Below, in pieces: positions 49,701 to 59,459 of a stretch of 64,000 nt of DNA. A program made the translations under genes and the position numbers. The notes under the pieces were generated by a model. The model saw only the letters and a list, made by a program, of their open reading frames with translations, ran no database searches and was not told where the DNA came from. The stretch's first letter is position 1, and the number at the start of each line of letters is the position of its first letter. The stretch is from ENR-C20 sp942493145 (GTDB taxonomy: Bacteria; Bacillota; Clostridia; Acetivibrionales; DTU013), in assembly GCA_942493145.1 (NCBI GenBank), contig OW818679.1, forward strand, positions 1,736,001 through 1,800,000, given 5' to 3'.

Positions 49701-51292
49701 CGCACTATGTCTGCGGGAACTGCAAACATTCCGAATTCATAACAGACGGTTCGGTGGGTTCCGGCTTCGACCTGCAGCCGAAAAACTGCCCGCATTGCTC
49801 TGCTCTGATGAAGAGCGAGGGACACGATATTCCTTTTGAAACATTTCTGGGCTTTGACGGTGATAAGGCTCCTGATATAGATCTGAACTTCTCTGGAGAA
49901 TATCAGGCAAAGGCCCACAAATATACCGAGGAGCTTTTTGGAAGGGGAAACGTGTTCAAAGCCGGAACAATAGCATCCGTTGCCGAAAAGACGGCATATG
50001 GCTTCGTCATGAAATACCTTGACGAAAGAAACATGACAGTGAGCAGCGCAGAGGTTAACAGGCTTGTAAAAGGCTGTACCGGCATAAAAAAGACCACGGG
50101 TCAGCATCCCGGCGGTATAATCGTCATCCCGGGTGACAATGATGTATACGATTTCACGCCAATACAGCGACCGGCTGACGACGTCCAATCGGACATAATA
50201 ACGACTCATTTCGATTTCCATTCGCTCCATGATACCATTTTGAAGCTGGATATACTGGGGCATGACGATCCGACCATGATAAAGATGCTGGAGGACCTGA
50301 CAGGTATTAAGGTGCAGGATGTTCCAGTAAATGACCCAAAGGTAATGCAGCTTTTCCTGTCAACGGAGCCACTGGGGATTAAGCCTGAAGACATTGGAAG
50401 TGAGGTTGGGACCTTTGCACTGCCTGAATTTGGAACCAAATTCGTGCGGCAGATGCTACTGGATACCAAACCGAAGACCTTTTCCGACCTCCTCCAGATC
50501 AGCGGACTGTCCCACGGTACCGACGTATGGCTTAATAATGCCCAGGAGCTTGTAAGGAAAGGCATCTGCAATATTTCCGAGGTAATAGGGACCAGGGATA
50601 ACATAATGGTTTACCTGATGTACCGTGGACTGGAGCCCAAGATATCCTTCAAGATTATGGAGGATGTCAGGAAGGGTAAGGGCCTGAAGGAAGAATACGA
50701 GCAGGCGATGAAGGAAAACAACATACCGGATTGGTATATCGAATCATGTAAAAAGATAAAGTACATGTTCCCGAAAGCCCATGCTGCAGCTTATGTGCTC
50801 ACAGCGCTCAGGATAGGGTGGTATAAGGTATATCGTCCCGAGGCGTTCTATGTTACATATTTTACTGTCAGAGCTGATGAATTTGATGCCGGCCTGATGA
50901 CAAATGGAAAGGAACGTATCAGAAACAGGATCGAGGAGCTGGAGAAGCTGGGCAACAATGCTACTCAGAAGGAAAAAAACATACTTACCATCCTTGAAGT
51001 TGCCAACGAAATGTATGCCAGGGGAATCAACTTCCTGCCGGTGGACCTTTACAAATCTGATCCTTCCAGATTCCAGATCACGCCGGAGGGTATAAGGCCT
51101 CCCTTGAATGCATTGCAGGGACTGGGCGCATCGGCTGCGGGCAATATTGCCGAAGCCAGGAACGACGGCAGTTTTCTCTCCATTGAAGAAATGCGTCTTA
51201 AGTCCAGAATAAGCAAGAGTGTAGTGGATATATTAAAAAAACACGGATGCCTGGACGGAATGCCTGACAGCAGCCAGATAAGCCTGTTCTAA
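46757..51292 (+). CDS. polC: DNA polymerase III alpha subunit, PolC type
   Basis: A 1511-residue Gram-positive replicative polymerase. The N-terminal domain (1-190) is followed by a Gly/Asn-rich linker (about 196-281, with many NGNGNG and YSNGN units), an OB domain (about 300-400), a PHP domain split around the exonuclease ('RVELHLHTQMSSMDAI'), a DnaQ-type 3'-5' exonuclease ('VVFDIETTGLSAEKDKITEI') and the C-family polymerase core ('DGDKAPDIDLNFSGEYQ', 'GQHPGGIIVIPGD'). A zinc-ribbon ('CGNCKHSEF', 'CPHCSALM') is present. Standard PolC has no such low-complexity linker. Confidence 0.97.
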   Translation: MQKSTEDTRMFFEVFNFQVSDSNQKQVFENVKILNVSFFKKTKSLLVRASSPKLVPAAAISDMEQLLAGELGFDSASLKIKYEKELTLNEALEQYFNEIVLLINRKVALSRGIMTGCEWEVTSDGVVINLKSNGERLLRTHSCEKIIAEILEDVFGHKIQVRFANPEFDEKNREDYLEFKENEEARVASIISSQESAGGSNGNGKGSSGGANGGTNGNGVSRNGANNNGYSNGNGNGNGNGYSNGYSNGNGNSNGYSNGNGNGNGNGNGNGYGNGNGNGKWAKKKEKKETGPDVIMGGRFNDALMKMSEVTQDSGRIAVRGEVTGVTFREIRGDRFLCSFDITDFSSSITAKFFINKDDIDLRKEQIKEKLFIKIKGEAQYDKFSKELSVLVTDIVEIEQEKKKDTAEVKRVELHLHTQMSSMDAITPVGELVKRAASWGHSAVAITDHGVVQAYPDAYSAGKKNNIKVIYGVECYLVDDGPQAVVLPEGNSGDYSIDDEFVVFDIETTGLSAEKDKITEIGAVKVRNGKLCETFATFVNPRIHIPEFITKLTGITDDMVKDAPSTEDALEAFLQFTGSAPVVAHNASFDTGFISYNARKTGKIFNNAIVDTLQLSRQLLTSLSKHKLNLVAKHLDIKLENHHRAVNDAETTANIFVRFMDMMKGKDVKTLKDMKGLSGGDYTKVPSFHAILLVKNQTGLKNLYRIVSESHLNYFYKKPRVPKSLLARYREGIIMGSACEAGELYSAILDKKSDEDIEKVARAYDYFEIQPLGNNRFLMDSGKVSGIDELKSINKKIVELGERMKVPVVATCDVHFMEPRDEAFRRILMSGLGYSDADKQAPLFFRTTGEMLEEFSYLGEEKAYEVVVSNTNLVAGLVESLIPIPLGTFTPKIPGAEKDIEEIAYRSAHAVYGEILPDIVQKRLEKELNSIIKNGFAVMYLIAQKLVAKSNEDGYIVGSRGSVGSSFVATMCGITEVNPLSPHYVCGNCKHSEFITDGSVGSGFDLQPKNCPHCSALMKSEGHDIPFETFLGFDGDKAPDIDLNFSGEYQAKAHKYTEELFGRGNVFKAGTIASVAEKTAYGFVMKYLDERNMTVSSAEVNRLVKGCTGIKKTTGQHPGGIIVIPGDNDVYDFTPIQRPADDVQSDIITTHFDFHSLHDTILKLDILGHDDPTMIKMLEDLTGIKVQDVPVNDPKVMQLFLSTEPLGIKPEDIGSEVGTFALPEFGTKFVRQMLLDTKPKTFSDLLQISGLSHGTDVWLNNAQELVRKGICNISEVIGTRDNIMVYLMYRGLEPKISFKIMEDVRKGKGLKEEYEQAMKENNIPDWYIESCKKIKYMFPKAHAAAYVLTALRIGWYKVYRPEAFYVTYFTVRADEFDAGLMTNGKERIRNRIEELEKLGNNATQKEKNILTILEVANEMYARGINFLPVDLYKSDPSRFQITPEGIRPPLNALQGLGASAAGNIAEARNDGSFLSIEEMRLKSRISKSVVDILKKHGCLDGMPDSSQISLF

Positions 51293-51377
51293 TTTATTTA
51301 TTTATTTAATATTTTGTTGCTTAATACATATAATAATGATATAATACCTAAGGACTAAACCAATAGTATTGCATGGC

Positions 51378-51407
51378 AAAGAGTGGGTCGACCCCACTCT
51401 TTCGTTT
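51378..51407 (+). terminator. Terminator of polC
   Basis: AAAGAGTGGG and CCCACTCTTT pair around GTCGACC (51378-51402), followed by CGTTTTAAAT. The stem is perfect and GC-rich at its tip. Confidence 0.75.
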
Positions 51408-51491
51408 TAAATCATACTGTTTAAGGTTTTAAACAATAATAATAAATATATAGGAAAATCCATTTGGCAATTAGGGCATATGGAGGGCAAT

Positions 51492-51956
51492 ATGATAAAA
51501 AGACGCATAGAGGATGTTGTAGCTGAAATTGCTGCCCCTATCGTTGAAAAATTGGCGTTTGAGCTTGTAGACGTCGAATTCCTGAAAGAGGGTGCAAACT
51601 GGTACCTCAGGATATTCATCGATAAACCGGGAGGCATAGCCATAGATGACTGTCAGGCTGTAAGCGAGGAAATGAGCGTAAAACTGGACGAATTTGATCC
51701 TATCAAGCAGAGCTATATTTTGGAAGTATCCTCACCAGGGCTGGAAAGGCCTTTGAAAAAAGACAGCGATTTTGAAAAGTATAAGGGCGAAGAAGTAGAA
51801 GTAAAGCTTTTTCAAACTTTTGAAGGTAAAAAGATATATACGGGAGAGCTTTTGGGACTAACCGGAAGTAAAATCGGAATAAGACAGGAAAAGGGAGCTG
51901 TACTTGATTTCGAACGCAGCGACGTGGCAACGGTAAAGCGGGTCATCAAGTTTTAG
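51492..51956 (+). CDS. rimP: Ribosome maturation factor RimP
   Basis: About 154 residues from ATG 51492 (GGAGGGC upstream; an earlier in-frame ATG at 51480 lacks a ribosome site). 'LAFELVDVEFLKEGANWYLR', 'FIDKPGGIAIDDCQAVSEEM' and 'LEVSSPGLERPLKKDSDF' are RimP motifs. It aids 30S assembly. First gene of the conserved rimP-nusA-ylxR-ylxQ-infB-rbfA cluster. Confidence 0.96.
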   Translation: MIKRRIEDVVAEIAAPIVEKLAFELVDVEFLKEGANWYLRIFIDKPGGIAIDDCQAVSEEMSVKLDEFDPIKQSYILEVSSPGLERPLKKDSDFEKYKGEEVEVKLFQTFEGKKIYTGELLGLTGSKIGIRQEKGAVLDFERSDVATVKRVIKF

Positions 51957-51989
51957 TGAATTAGGATAGTTTATGGGAGGTTGAAGGAT

Positions 51990-53231
51990 ATGAGTGCAGA
52001 ATTAATACATGCATTGGATCAACTTGAAAAGGAAAAAGGAATAGAAAAGCATATACTGATCGAGGCAATTGAAGCTGCCCTGATTTCTGCATATAAGAGG
52101 AATTTCGGTTCGGTGCAGAATGTTAAGATATTTATAGATAATGATTCTGGAGATGTCAAGGTATATGCCCTGAAAAGAGTAATGCAGAAGCCTGAGAATG
52201 ATTTGACGGATATTTCTATTGAAGAGGCCAGGAAATTGGATAGCAATCTTGAAGAAGAGGATATAGCGGAAATAGAAGTAACACCGAGGAAGTTCGGCAG
52301 AATTGCTGCACAGACAGCAAAGCAGGTTGTCCTCCAGAGGATAAGGGAAGCCGAAAGAGACATAATATTTGATGAATTCTACAGCAAGGAAGGCGATATC
52401 GTAACCGGTATTATCCAGCGGAGTGAAAGGAAGAATGTAATCATCGACCTGGGAAAGACCGAAGCAACCATAGCACCTTCCGAGCAGACCAATGGAGAGG
52501 AATACCGCTTCAATGACAGGTTAAAGACCTTTATCATCGAGGTAAGGAAGACCACCAAGGGCCCGCAGATAATGGTTTCGAGAACTCATCCGGGACTTGT
52601 TAAAAGGCTTTTTGAGTTGGAGGTGCCTGAGATACATGATGGAACGGTAGAGATAAAGAGCATATCCCGTGAACCAGGTTCCAGAACCAAGATAGCCGTT
52701 TTTTCCAGAGACCAGAATGTGGACCCGGTCGGCGCATGCGTAGGACAAAAGGGTACAAGGGTCCAAGCTATTGTAGATGAACTAAGGGGAGAAAAAATAG
52801 ACATCATCAAATGGAGCAGCAATCCCGAAGACTATATTTCGAGTAGTCTCAGTCCCGCTAAGGTACTGAGGGTTGATATAAGCGAAGATGAAAAATCGGC
52901 ACGTGTCACAGTGCCGGATTACCAGTTGTCACTTGCAATAGGCAAGGAAGGCCAGAATGCAAGACTGGCGGCTAAGCTGACAGGCTGGAAGATAGATATA
53001 AAGAGTGAGACCCAGCTGAGGGCAGCCATTGAGCAGCAGATATTCGGCAACAGCAACCTTTTCAACAATGACTATGATGACCGGGAAGATGAGGAAGAGG
53101 TTGAAAATGACACTGAACTGGAGCCGGAGCAGGATTTTGCAGATGAAGATATTTCGGATGACGTACAGGATGACGTTACTGATGTAGTGCAGGATGACGT
53201 TACTGATGAAATGCCGGAGGACGTGAAATAA
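51990..53231 (+). CDS. nusA: Transcription termination/antitermination factor NusA
   Basis: About 413 residues from ATG 51990. N-terminal RNAP-binding domain, S1 domain ('GDIVTGIIQRSERKNVIIDL'), and two KH domains ('DPVGACVGQKGTRVQAIVDE', 'LSLAIGKEGQNARLAAKLTG'). The C-terminal 60 residues are an Asp/Glu-rich tail with repeated DDVTD units. The acidic tail is species-specific. Confidence 0.97.
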   Translation: MSAELIHALDQLEKEKGIEKHILIEAIEAALISAYKRNFGSVQNVKIFIDNDSGDVKVYALKRVMQKPENDLTDISIEEARKLDSNLEEEDIAEIEVTPRKFGRIAAQTAKQVVLQRIREAERDIIFDEFYSKEGDIVTGIIQRSERKNVIIDLGKTEATIAPSEQTNGEEYRFNDRLKTFIIEVRKTTKGPQIMVSRTHPGLVKRLFELEVPEIHDGTVEIKSISREPGSRTKIAVFSRDQNVDPVGACVGQKGTRVQAIVDELRGEKIDIIKWSSNPEDYISSSLSPAKVLRVDISEDEKSARVTVPDYQLSLAIGKEGQNARLAAKLTGWKIDIKSETQLRAAIEQQIFGNSNLFNNDYDDREDEEEVENDTELEPEQDFADEDISDDVQDDVTDVVQDDVTDEMPEDVK

Positions 53232-53275
53232 TTGAAGTTGGATAATGAGCAAGACAACGAACGGGAGTGATCCGG

Positions 53276-53548
53276 TTGAAACAGAAGAAAGTGCCCCTGC
53301 GGATGTGCCTCGGCTGTCAGGAAATGAAGCCGAAGAAGGAGCTAATCAGGATAGTACGTAACAAGGATAATGAGACCAGTGTCGACTTCACAGGCAAGAA
53401 ACCGGGAAGGGGAGCCTACATATGCAGGAGCACAGACTGCTTTGAGAAGGCACGAAAGGGCAAAAGACTTGAAAGGGCATTCGAAGCCCGTATAGATGAG
53501 GAAATTTACGAAATGCTGAAGGAACAACTGGAGGGAAATAATGGTTGA
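53276..53548 (+). CDS. ylxR: YlxR family RNA-binding protein
   Basis: About 90 residues, start TTG 53276 or GTG 53267 (GGGAGTGA sits between them and favours TTG). 'PLRMCLGCQEMKPKKELIRI' and 'KKPGRGAYICRSTDCFEKA' identify YlxR. It overlaps the next gene by 8 nt. Confidence 0.94.
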   Translation: MKQKKVPLRMCLGCQEMKPKKELIRIVRNKDNETSVDFTGKKPGRGAYICRSTDCFEKARKGKRLERAFEARIDEEIYEMLKEQLEGNNG

Positions 53549-53867
53549 TAAGATATATTCCTTCCTTGGACTTGCCACTAAGGCAGGAAAGCTGGTTTCG
53601 GGCGAAGATGCCTGCGACCGTGCAATAAAATCAGGGAAGGCATATCTGGTGATAGTATCCGAAGATGCTTCGGAGAACACCAGAAAGAAATTTAGTGATA
53701 TAAGCGGTTACAGAAAATTGGAGATGAGATGCTTCGGTGAGAAAGAATTGCTGGGCAGATACACGGGCAAGGATATCCGCTCGGTAATTGCTATAACAAA
53801 CAAGGGGTTCGCCGGACGTCTGATCGAAATGATCGATGGTTACGGTTCAGAACATGGGGGTGTATAG
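53541..53867 (+). CDS. ylxQ: L7Ae-family ribosomal protein YlxQ
   Basis: 108 residues: 'FLGLATKAGKLVSGEDACDR', 'LVIVSEDASENTRKKF' and 'IAITNKGFAGRLIEMI', the L7Ae/YlxQ fold. It probably binds kink-turn RNA. Overlaps ylxR; infB begins 3 nt after its stop. Confidence 0.94.
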   Translation: MVDKIYSFLGLATKAGKLVSGEDACDRAIKSGKAYLVIVSEDASENTRKKFSDISGYRKLEMRCFGEKELLGRYTGKDIRSVIAITNKGFAGRLIEMIDGYGSEHGGV

Positions 53868-53869
53868 AT

Positions 53870-56800
53870 TTGGAAAAAGTAAGGGTTTATGAACTGGCAA
53901 AGGAAATGAATACAACAAGTAAGAGGCTGATGGAAAAGCTGGGCGAGATAAATGTGGTTGTGAAAAATCACATGAGCCTTCTTGAAGATCATGAGCTGGA
54001 AGCGCTATACAAGCACATTGGCGTTATCAAGCATGATGATAAAAAAGCTAACGATCAAAAAGCCGAGCACAAAGCATCTGATAGCAGAACAGCCGAAGTG
54101 AGGTTATCAGACCAGAAAGCTGCCGAGCACAAGGCTGCCGAGCACAAGGCTGTCGAGCACAAAGCTGCAGAGCACAAAGCTGTCGAGCAAAATGCTGCCG
54201 AAAACAAAGCAGTGGAGAATAAAGCTGCCGAGCACAAACCTGCCGAGCATGATGATAAAAAGACAGTTCCTGGTGCACAACCGCATCAGAAAGCTGAGCA
54301 TAAAAAGGATGTCAAAAGTGCTCCGCGTATAATCAGGACAACAGAGATATATATAAATTCAAAGAATGATTCAAATAATTCCACCCAACAGCAGTATTCC
54401 TCTCAAAACTATAACCAGAGGGGAGATGTCCGTAATAACCAGAGGAATGATTCGAGAAGGGACTATGTAAGGACTTCTGATTCTAATTCAGGTCTCAGGG
54501 CGGGCTTTGTGAGGGACAGTCAGCCTGATTATTCCAGACTTGCCTCCAGACAGGAAAGCTCACGGGATGGACAGAAAATCAACAATACAGTCAATAATTC
54601 AAATACAAGCGCCAATGTGAATATAACAAAAGACGTTCCCAAAAATACAATAAAAGATACGGTAAAGGATCAACCCAAAGAGATGCTGAAAGAGATTACA
54701 AAAAATGAAGATTCTCTGCAGGATGCCAAACTTGAGGTAGCAACTGCGCCTGCTATGACTGAAAATGCGGACAGGAAAAGCGACGAGCTACCAAAGGCTG
54801 AAATAAAAAATGCCGTTACAGAAAATCAACCTGAGAGCATTGAAAAGCCTCAGGCTGAAAACAAAACGGATAATGACCCTGTGACAACGTCCATACAAGG
54901 CCAGCAGGTTTCTGAAAAGAAGACCGAAACAAATCAAGGTTCTGATCGTCCTCAGTACCAGCAGGGCACCCGTCCTCCTTACCAGCAAGGCGACAGGCCT
55001 CAGTACCAACAGGGTAACCGTCCTCCCTACCAGCAGGGCGACAGGCCTCAGTACCAACAGGGTAACCGTCCTCCTTACCAGCAGGGCGACAGGCCTCAGT
55101 ACCAACAAGGTAACCGTCCCACCTACCAGCAGGGTGACAGGCCTCAGTACCAGCAGGGCGACAGGCCTCAGTACCAACAGGGTGACAGGCCTCAATACCA
55201 GCAGGGTGACAGGCCTCAGAATCAGCAGGGCGACAGGCCTCAGTACCAACAGAGCACCCGTCCTCCATACCAGCAGGGCGACAGGCCTCAGTAACAACAG
55301 GGCACCCGTCCTCCATACCAGCAGGGCGACAGGCCTCAGTACCAACAGGGCACCCGTCCTCCATACCAGCAGGGCGACAGGCCTCAGTACCAACAGGGCA
55401 CCCGGCCTCCATACCAGCAGGGCGACAGGCCTCAGTACCAGCAGGGCACCCGTCCTCCATACCAGCAGGGCGACAGGCCTCAGTACCAACAGGGCACCCG
55501 TCCTCCATACCAGCAGGGCGACAGGCCTCAGTACCAACAGGGCACCCGTCCTCCATACCAGCAGGGCGACAGGCCTCAGTACCAGCAGGGTAACCGTCCT
55601 CCATACCAGCAGGGTGACAGGCCTCAGTACCAACAGGGTAACCGTCCTCCATACCAGCAGGGTGACAGGCCTCAGTACAACCGTACCGGAGACAGGAACC
55701 AGCAGGGCTCGGGCGGATATCGTCAGGGCGGCGGCGGCAGGCAGATGGATATACCTAAGCCTGAGCTTTCAATAGCACAGAAGGAAGAACTCAGCTCACA
55801 GAAGAGCGAAATCAGACGTGAGTTTTCGAATAAGGATCAGGACAGAGATGTCAAGAGGGAGCAGAAGAGAGAAATTCCCAAGGGCCAGGCTGCGGCGAAA
55901 AACAATAACAGCAATACCAGATTTAAACCGCATACAGTAGCACTGGGCGAGAAAAAGGGCGTTTCTGAAGTGCTTTCCGAGGACTTCATTCTCAATGAGT
56001 TTTATAGTGACGATGCAAAGAAGAAGAGAACGTCAAGGCCAAGAAAAGATATGAGGAATATAGCACCCAAATACATTCCTGCAAGAGCGGTGCTTTCTTC
56101 CGTAACCTTACCCGAAACCATCACCGTCAAGGATCTGGCAGAAGCTCTAAAGAAGACCTCAACAGAAGTCATCAAGAAGCTTATGATGAATTACGGTATG
56201 ATGGCCACTCTTAACCAGGAAATAGATTTTGACACAGCGACACTTATTGCGGACGAATTTGGAGTCAAAACCGAAAAAGAAGTTGTAGTGAATGAAGAGG
56301 ACATACTCTTTGATGATAGCGAAGTAACCGATGAGACTAAATTAATACCAAGACCACCAGTTGTCGTTGTAATGGGACATGTCGACCACGGAAAAACTTC
56401 ACTCCTCGATGCAATCAGATCGGCAAATGTTACTGATTCTGAGGCAGGTGGTATTACACAGCATATTGGTGCTTATATGGTAAAAATCAACAACAGGAAT
56501 ATAACGTTCCTCGACACTCCCGGTCACGAGGCATTCACTGCCATGAGGGCTAGAGGAGCACAGGTAACCGATATAGCAATACTTGTTGTTGCAGCCGATG
56601 ACGGGGTAATGCCTCAGACAATTGAGGCGATAAACCATGCCAAAGCGGCAAATGTATCAATTATAGTTGCTATAAATAAAACAGACAAACCTGGGGCGAA
56701 CCCTGAAAAGGTCAAGCAGGAGCTCACACAGCACGGTCTTGTTTCAGAAGAATGGGGCGGCGACGTCATATGTGTAAATGTTTCAGCAAAGAAACATGAA

Positions 56801-57847
56801 AACATAGACCAACTGCTGGAAATGGTTCTGCTCACGGCTGATGTACTGGAATTGAAGTCCGATCCAGATAAGCAGGCAAAGGGTACAGTTGTTGAAGCAA
56901 AGCTTGATAAGAACAGGGGCCCGCTGGCTACAGTACTGGTACAGAGGGGAACACTCAATGTGGGTGACTCCATTGTAACCGGAACAACAGTCGGTAGGAT
57001 CAGGGCGATGAACGATGACAAGGGAAACAGCGTTAAAACGGCTGGCCCTTCGACACCGGTCGAAATACTTGGTCTGCCTGATGTTCCCGAAGCAGGTGAA
57101 GTGTTCTATGCAATCAAGGATGAGAAAGTAGCAAGACAGCTTGCTGAAAAGAGAAAGTTCAAGCTTAGGGAGAAATCTCTCAAGGTTTCTTCAAGGGTTA
57201 CACTTGAAGATCTGTATTCACAGATTAAGGAAGGCAAGGTCAAGGATCTTAACCTGATCGTGAAGGCAGATGTACAGGGCTCGGTTGAAGCTGTCAAGCA
57301 ATCACTTGAGAAGCTTAGCAATGATGAAGTAAGAATCAAGATCATTCATGGCGGTGTAGGTGCCATAACCGAAACGGATGTAGCCCTCGCTGGAGTATCG
57401 AATGCTATTATAATAGGCTTTAATGTAAGACCGGGGCCAAATGTTGCGGAAGCTGCACAGAATTCCGGTGTGGATATGCGACTCTATTCCATCATATACA
57501 AGGCTATAGAAGATATCCAGGCAGCAATGAAGGGTATGCTCGAGCCTACTTACAAAGAAGTCATACAGGGACATGCCGAAGTCAGGCAGACAATTAAGGT
57601 ATCAAACGTCGGAACAATTGCAGGCTGCTATGTGACTGACGGAAAGATCACAAGAAACAGCGACGTAAGGATCCTTAGGGACGGAATAGTTGTACACACT
57701 GGAAAGCTCGCATCCCTAAAGAGATTTAAGGATGATGCGAAAGAAGTAGCACAGGGATATGAATGCGGTGCTTCAATTGACAAGTACAATGATATAAAAG
57801 AAGGTGATGTAGTCGAATCCTACATCATGGAAGAAGTGGCAAGATAA
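53870..57847 (+). CDS. infB: Translation initiation factor IF-2, interrupted by one in-frame TAA
   Basis: From TTG 53870 the same reading frame runs to 57847 except for a TAA at 55292-55294. Before it lie the IF2 N-terminal helix ('VYELAKEMNTTSKRLMEKLG'), an Ala/Glu/His/Lys repeat region (AEHKA units) and a Gln/Arg/Pro/Tyr repeat array. After it come 150 more repeat codons, then from ATG 55745 a second N domain, the G domain ('VVMGHVDHGKTSLLDAIR', 'DTPGHEAFTAMRARGA', 'INKTDKPGAN') and the C-terminal domains to 'VVESYIMEEVAR'. The repeat unit normally has TAC (Tyr) where TAA stands. Either a sequencing/assembly error in the repeats, or a real stop with a functional IF2 of about 700 residues made from a downstream start. 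Marked as one gene. Confidence 0.85.
54945..55680 (+). repeat. 24-bp tandem repeat array inside infB
   Basis: About 30 units of 24 bp encode alternating DRPQYQQG and (T/N)RPPYQQG octapeptides. Units are nearly identical at DNA level, so array length is prone to change by slippage and to assembly error. Long open frames in other frames and on the opposite strand here are by-products of the repeat. Confidence 0.9.
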
Positions 57848-57861
57848 TATCCTAAAACACA

Positions 57862-57906
57862 AATGGGTTGCACAGGTGAAATTTTGCCTGTCCGACCCAT
57901 TAGTTT
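57862..57906 (+). terminator. Terminator after infB
   Basis: AATGGGT...CAGG (from 57868) pairs with CCTG...ACCCATT (to 57902), followed by AGTTTTAT. Interrupted stem with a solid 7-bp base. Confidence 0.7.
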
Positions 57907-57980
57907 TATGGTCATAAATGTGGCATAATAGGTACTAATGAAATTAGTACAAAGTACTTGAGTTAAAAGGAGTTGTTTTT

Positions 57981-58373
57981 ATGGACAGGATTTACAGGAT
58001 TTCTGAAGAGATGAAAAAGGAAATCAGCAGTATTATACAAAATGAACTTAAGGATCCAAGACTTCCAAAGATGATAAGTGTCATGTCTGCAGATGTAACA
58101 AAGGACTTGAGGCACGCAAAGGTATTTGTCAGCGTCTATGGGAGTCAGGAAGAAAAGGACCACGCTTTGGAAGCTTTGAAAAGTGCTTCAGGTTTCATCA
58201 GACGTGAGGTGGGGCATAGGATGCAGCTTCGATATACTCCCGAGATGCATTTTGAAATTGATAATTCGATAGAGCATGGTGCTTATATAAGTAAGCTGAT
58301 TATTGATACAATGAAAGACAGCCATGAATCGGAAATGAAGGAAGAACAGAACCAGGAAATGAAACCTGAGTAA
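57981..58373 (+). CDS. rbfA: Ribosome-binding factor A
   Basis: 130 residues: 'ISEEMKKEISSIIQNELKDP', 'KDLRHAKVFVSVYG' and 'HRMQLRYTPEMHFEID', the KH-type RbfA motifs. It matures the 16S 5' end. AAAAGGAGTT precedes the ATG. Its stop codon begins the tandem repeat that follows. Confidence 0.96.
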   Translation: MDRIYRISEEMKKEISSIIQNELKDPRLPKMISVMSADVTKDLRHAKVFVSVYGSQEEKDHALEALKSASGFIRREVGHRMQLRYTPEMHFEIDNSIEHGAYISKLIIDTMKDSHESEMKEEQNQEMKPE

Positions 58374-58463
58374 AATCAGGTAATGAAAATTTATAAAATC
58401 AGGTAATGAAAATTTATAAAATCAGGTAATGAAAATTTATAAAATCAGGTAATGAAAACTGAT
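58372..58463 (+). repeat. Four tandem 23-bp repeats after rbfA
   Basis: A unit starting AAAATCAGGTAATGAAAA occurs four times without gaps (58372, 58395, 58418, 58441), the last diverging at its end. It is AT-rich and non-coding. Confidence 0.85.
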
Positions 58464-58491
58464 AGTAACATGAGGGGAAAAAGGTTAGTTT

Positions 58492-59454
58492 ATGGCAAAG
58501 ATACTTAACCAGATAGCTTCCGCCCTTGAAGGGGCAAAAAGCATAGCAATAATGCCCCATGTATCAGCTGACGGAGACGCTATAGGATCATCCCTCGCTC
58601 TTGCAATAGCTCTTTCGAATGGACAGAGGAAGGTAAAGGTGTTCCTTGAGGAGGACGTTCCATTTATTTATTCCTTCCTTCCGGGTAAAGAGCTTGCAGA
58701 GGTATACAGAAAAAGTGCAGACCATTATGACACTGTAGTCGCTTTGGATTGTGGTGATACAGGCAGGCTGGGACGCAGGCTTGAGATATTCAATGATGGC
58801 AGGATCACCATAAATATCGACCATCATAATACCAACTCAGAGTTTGCGTTCCACAATTTTGTCGACATCGGAGCCTCAGCAGTAGGAGAAATAATTTACC
58901 AACTGATACAGATGATGGGTCTGGATATATCGAAAGAAATGGCAGCATGTCTTTATGTGGCCATTGCCACCGATACAGGTGGCTTCAGGTTCAGCAACAC
59001 AACAGCACTGACCCATCAGATAACATCCGACCTTGTAAATCGAGGTATTGATGTGGCAGATATATCTCAACGCATTTTCAACTCCACAACGCTTGGGAAA
59101 ATCAAGCTGACGGGGGTAGCCATAGAATCGCTTGAAATTATGGACAATGGAAAGATTGCCATAATATCAATAACCAATGAGGAAATGGAAAAATCGGGAG
59201 CAATTGATGAGGATAGCGACGGTTTGGTGAATATAGCAAGAAATATCAATGGAGTAGAAGTAGCAGCGATGATCAGACAGAGGGATGACGGTGAGATAAA
59301 GGTCAACCTGAGGGCGGCCGGAGTTGTGGATGTTTCTGCAATCGCCAGCCTGTATAAGGGCGGGGGGCACAAAAAGGCTGCGGGATATACTATTCAAAGT
59401 ACTCTTGAAGAAGCCAAAGAGAAACTGCTTAAAGATATAAGGGAAGTATTGTAA
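58492..59454 (+). CDS. nrnA: DHH/DHHA1 phosphoesterase, NrnA-type
   Basis: 320 residues: 'AIMPHVSADGDAIGSSLAL', 'VALDCGDTGRLG', the DHH motif 'INIDHHNTNSEF', 'YVAIATDTGGFRFSNT' and C-terminal 'GGGHKKAAGYTI'. It degrades nanoRNA and dephosphorylates pAp. Start ATG 58492 with GAGGGGAAAAAGG upstream. Usual place between rbfA and truB. Confidence 0.95.
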   Translation: MAKILNQIASALEGAKSIAIMPHVSADGDAIGSSLALAIALSNGQRKVKVFLEEDVPFIYSFLPGKELAEVYRKSADHYDTVVALDCGDTGRLGRRLEIFNDGRITINIDHHNTNSEFAFHNFVDIGASAVGEIIYQLIQMMGLDISKEMAACLYVAIATDTGGFRFSNTTALTHQITSDLVNRGIDVADISQRIFNSTTLGKIKLTGVAIESLEIMDNGKIAIISITNEEMEKSGAIDEDSDGLVNIARNINGVEVAAMIRQRDDGEIKVNLRAAGVVDVSAIASLYKGGGHKKAAGYTIQSTLEEAKEKLLKDIREVL

Positions 59455-59459
59455 AAATT

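Noticed and set aside
54945..55680. Possible CRISPR array
   Set aside because: Repeats are contiguous 24-bp coding units with no unique spacers.
54788..55775. Long open frames on both strands over the infB repeats, one plus-strand (55134-55775) and two minus-strand
   Set aside because: They arise because a 24-bp repeat without stops is open in several frames. Their products are pure repeats, they lack ribosome sites, and the IF2 frame explains the DNA.
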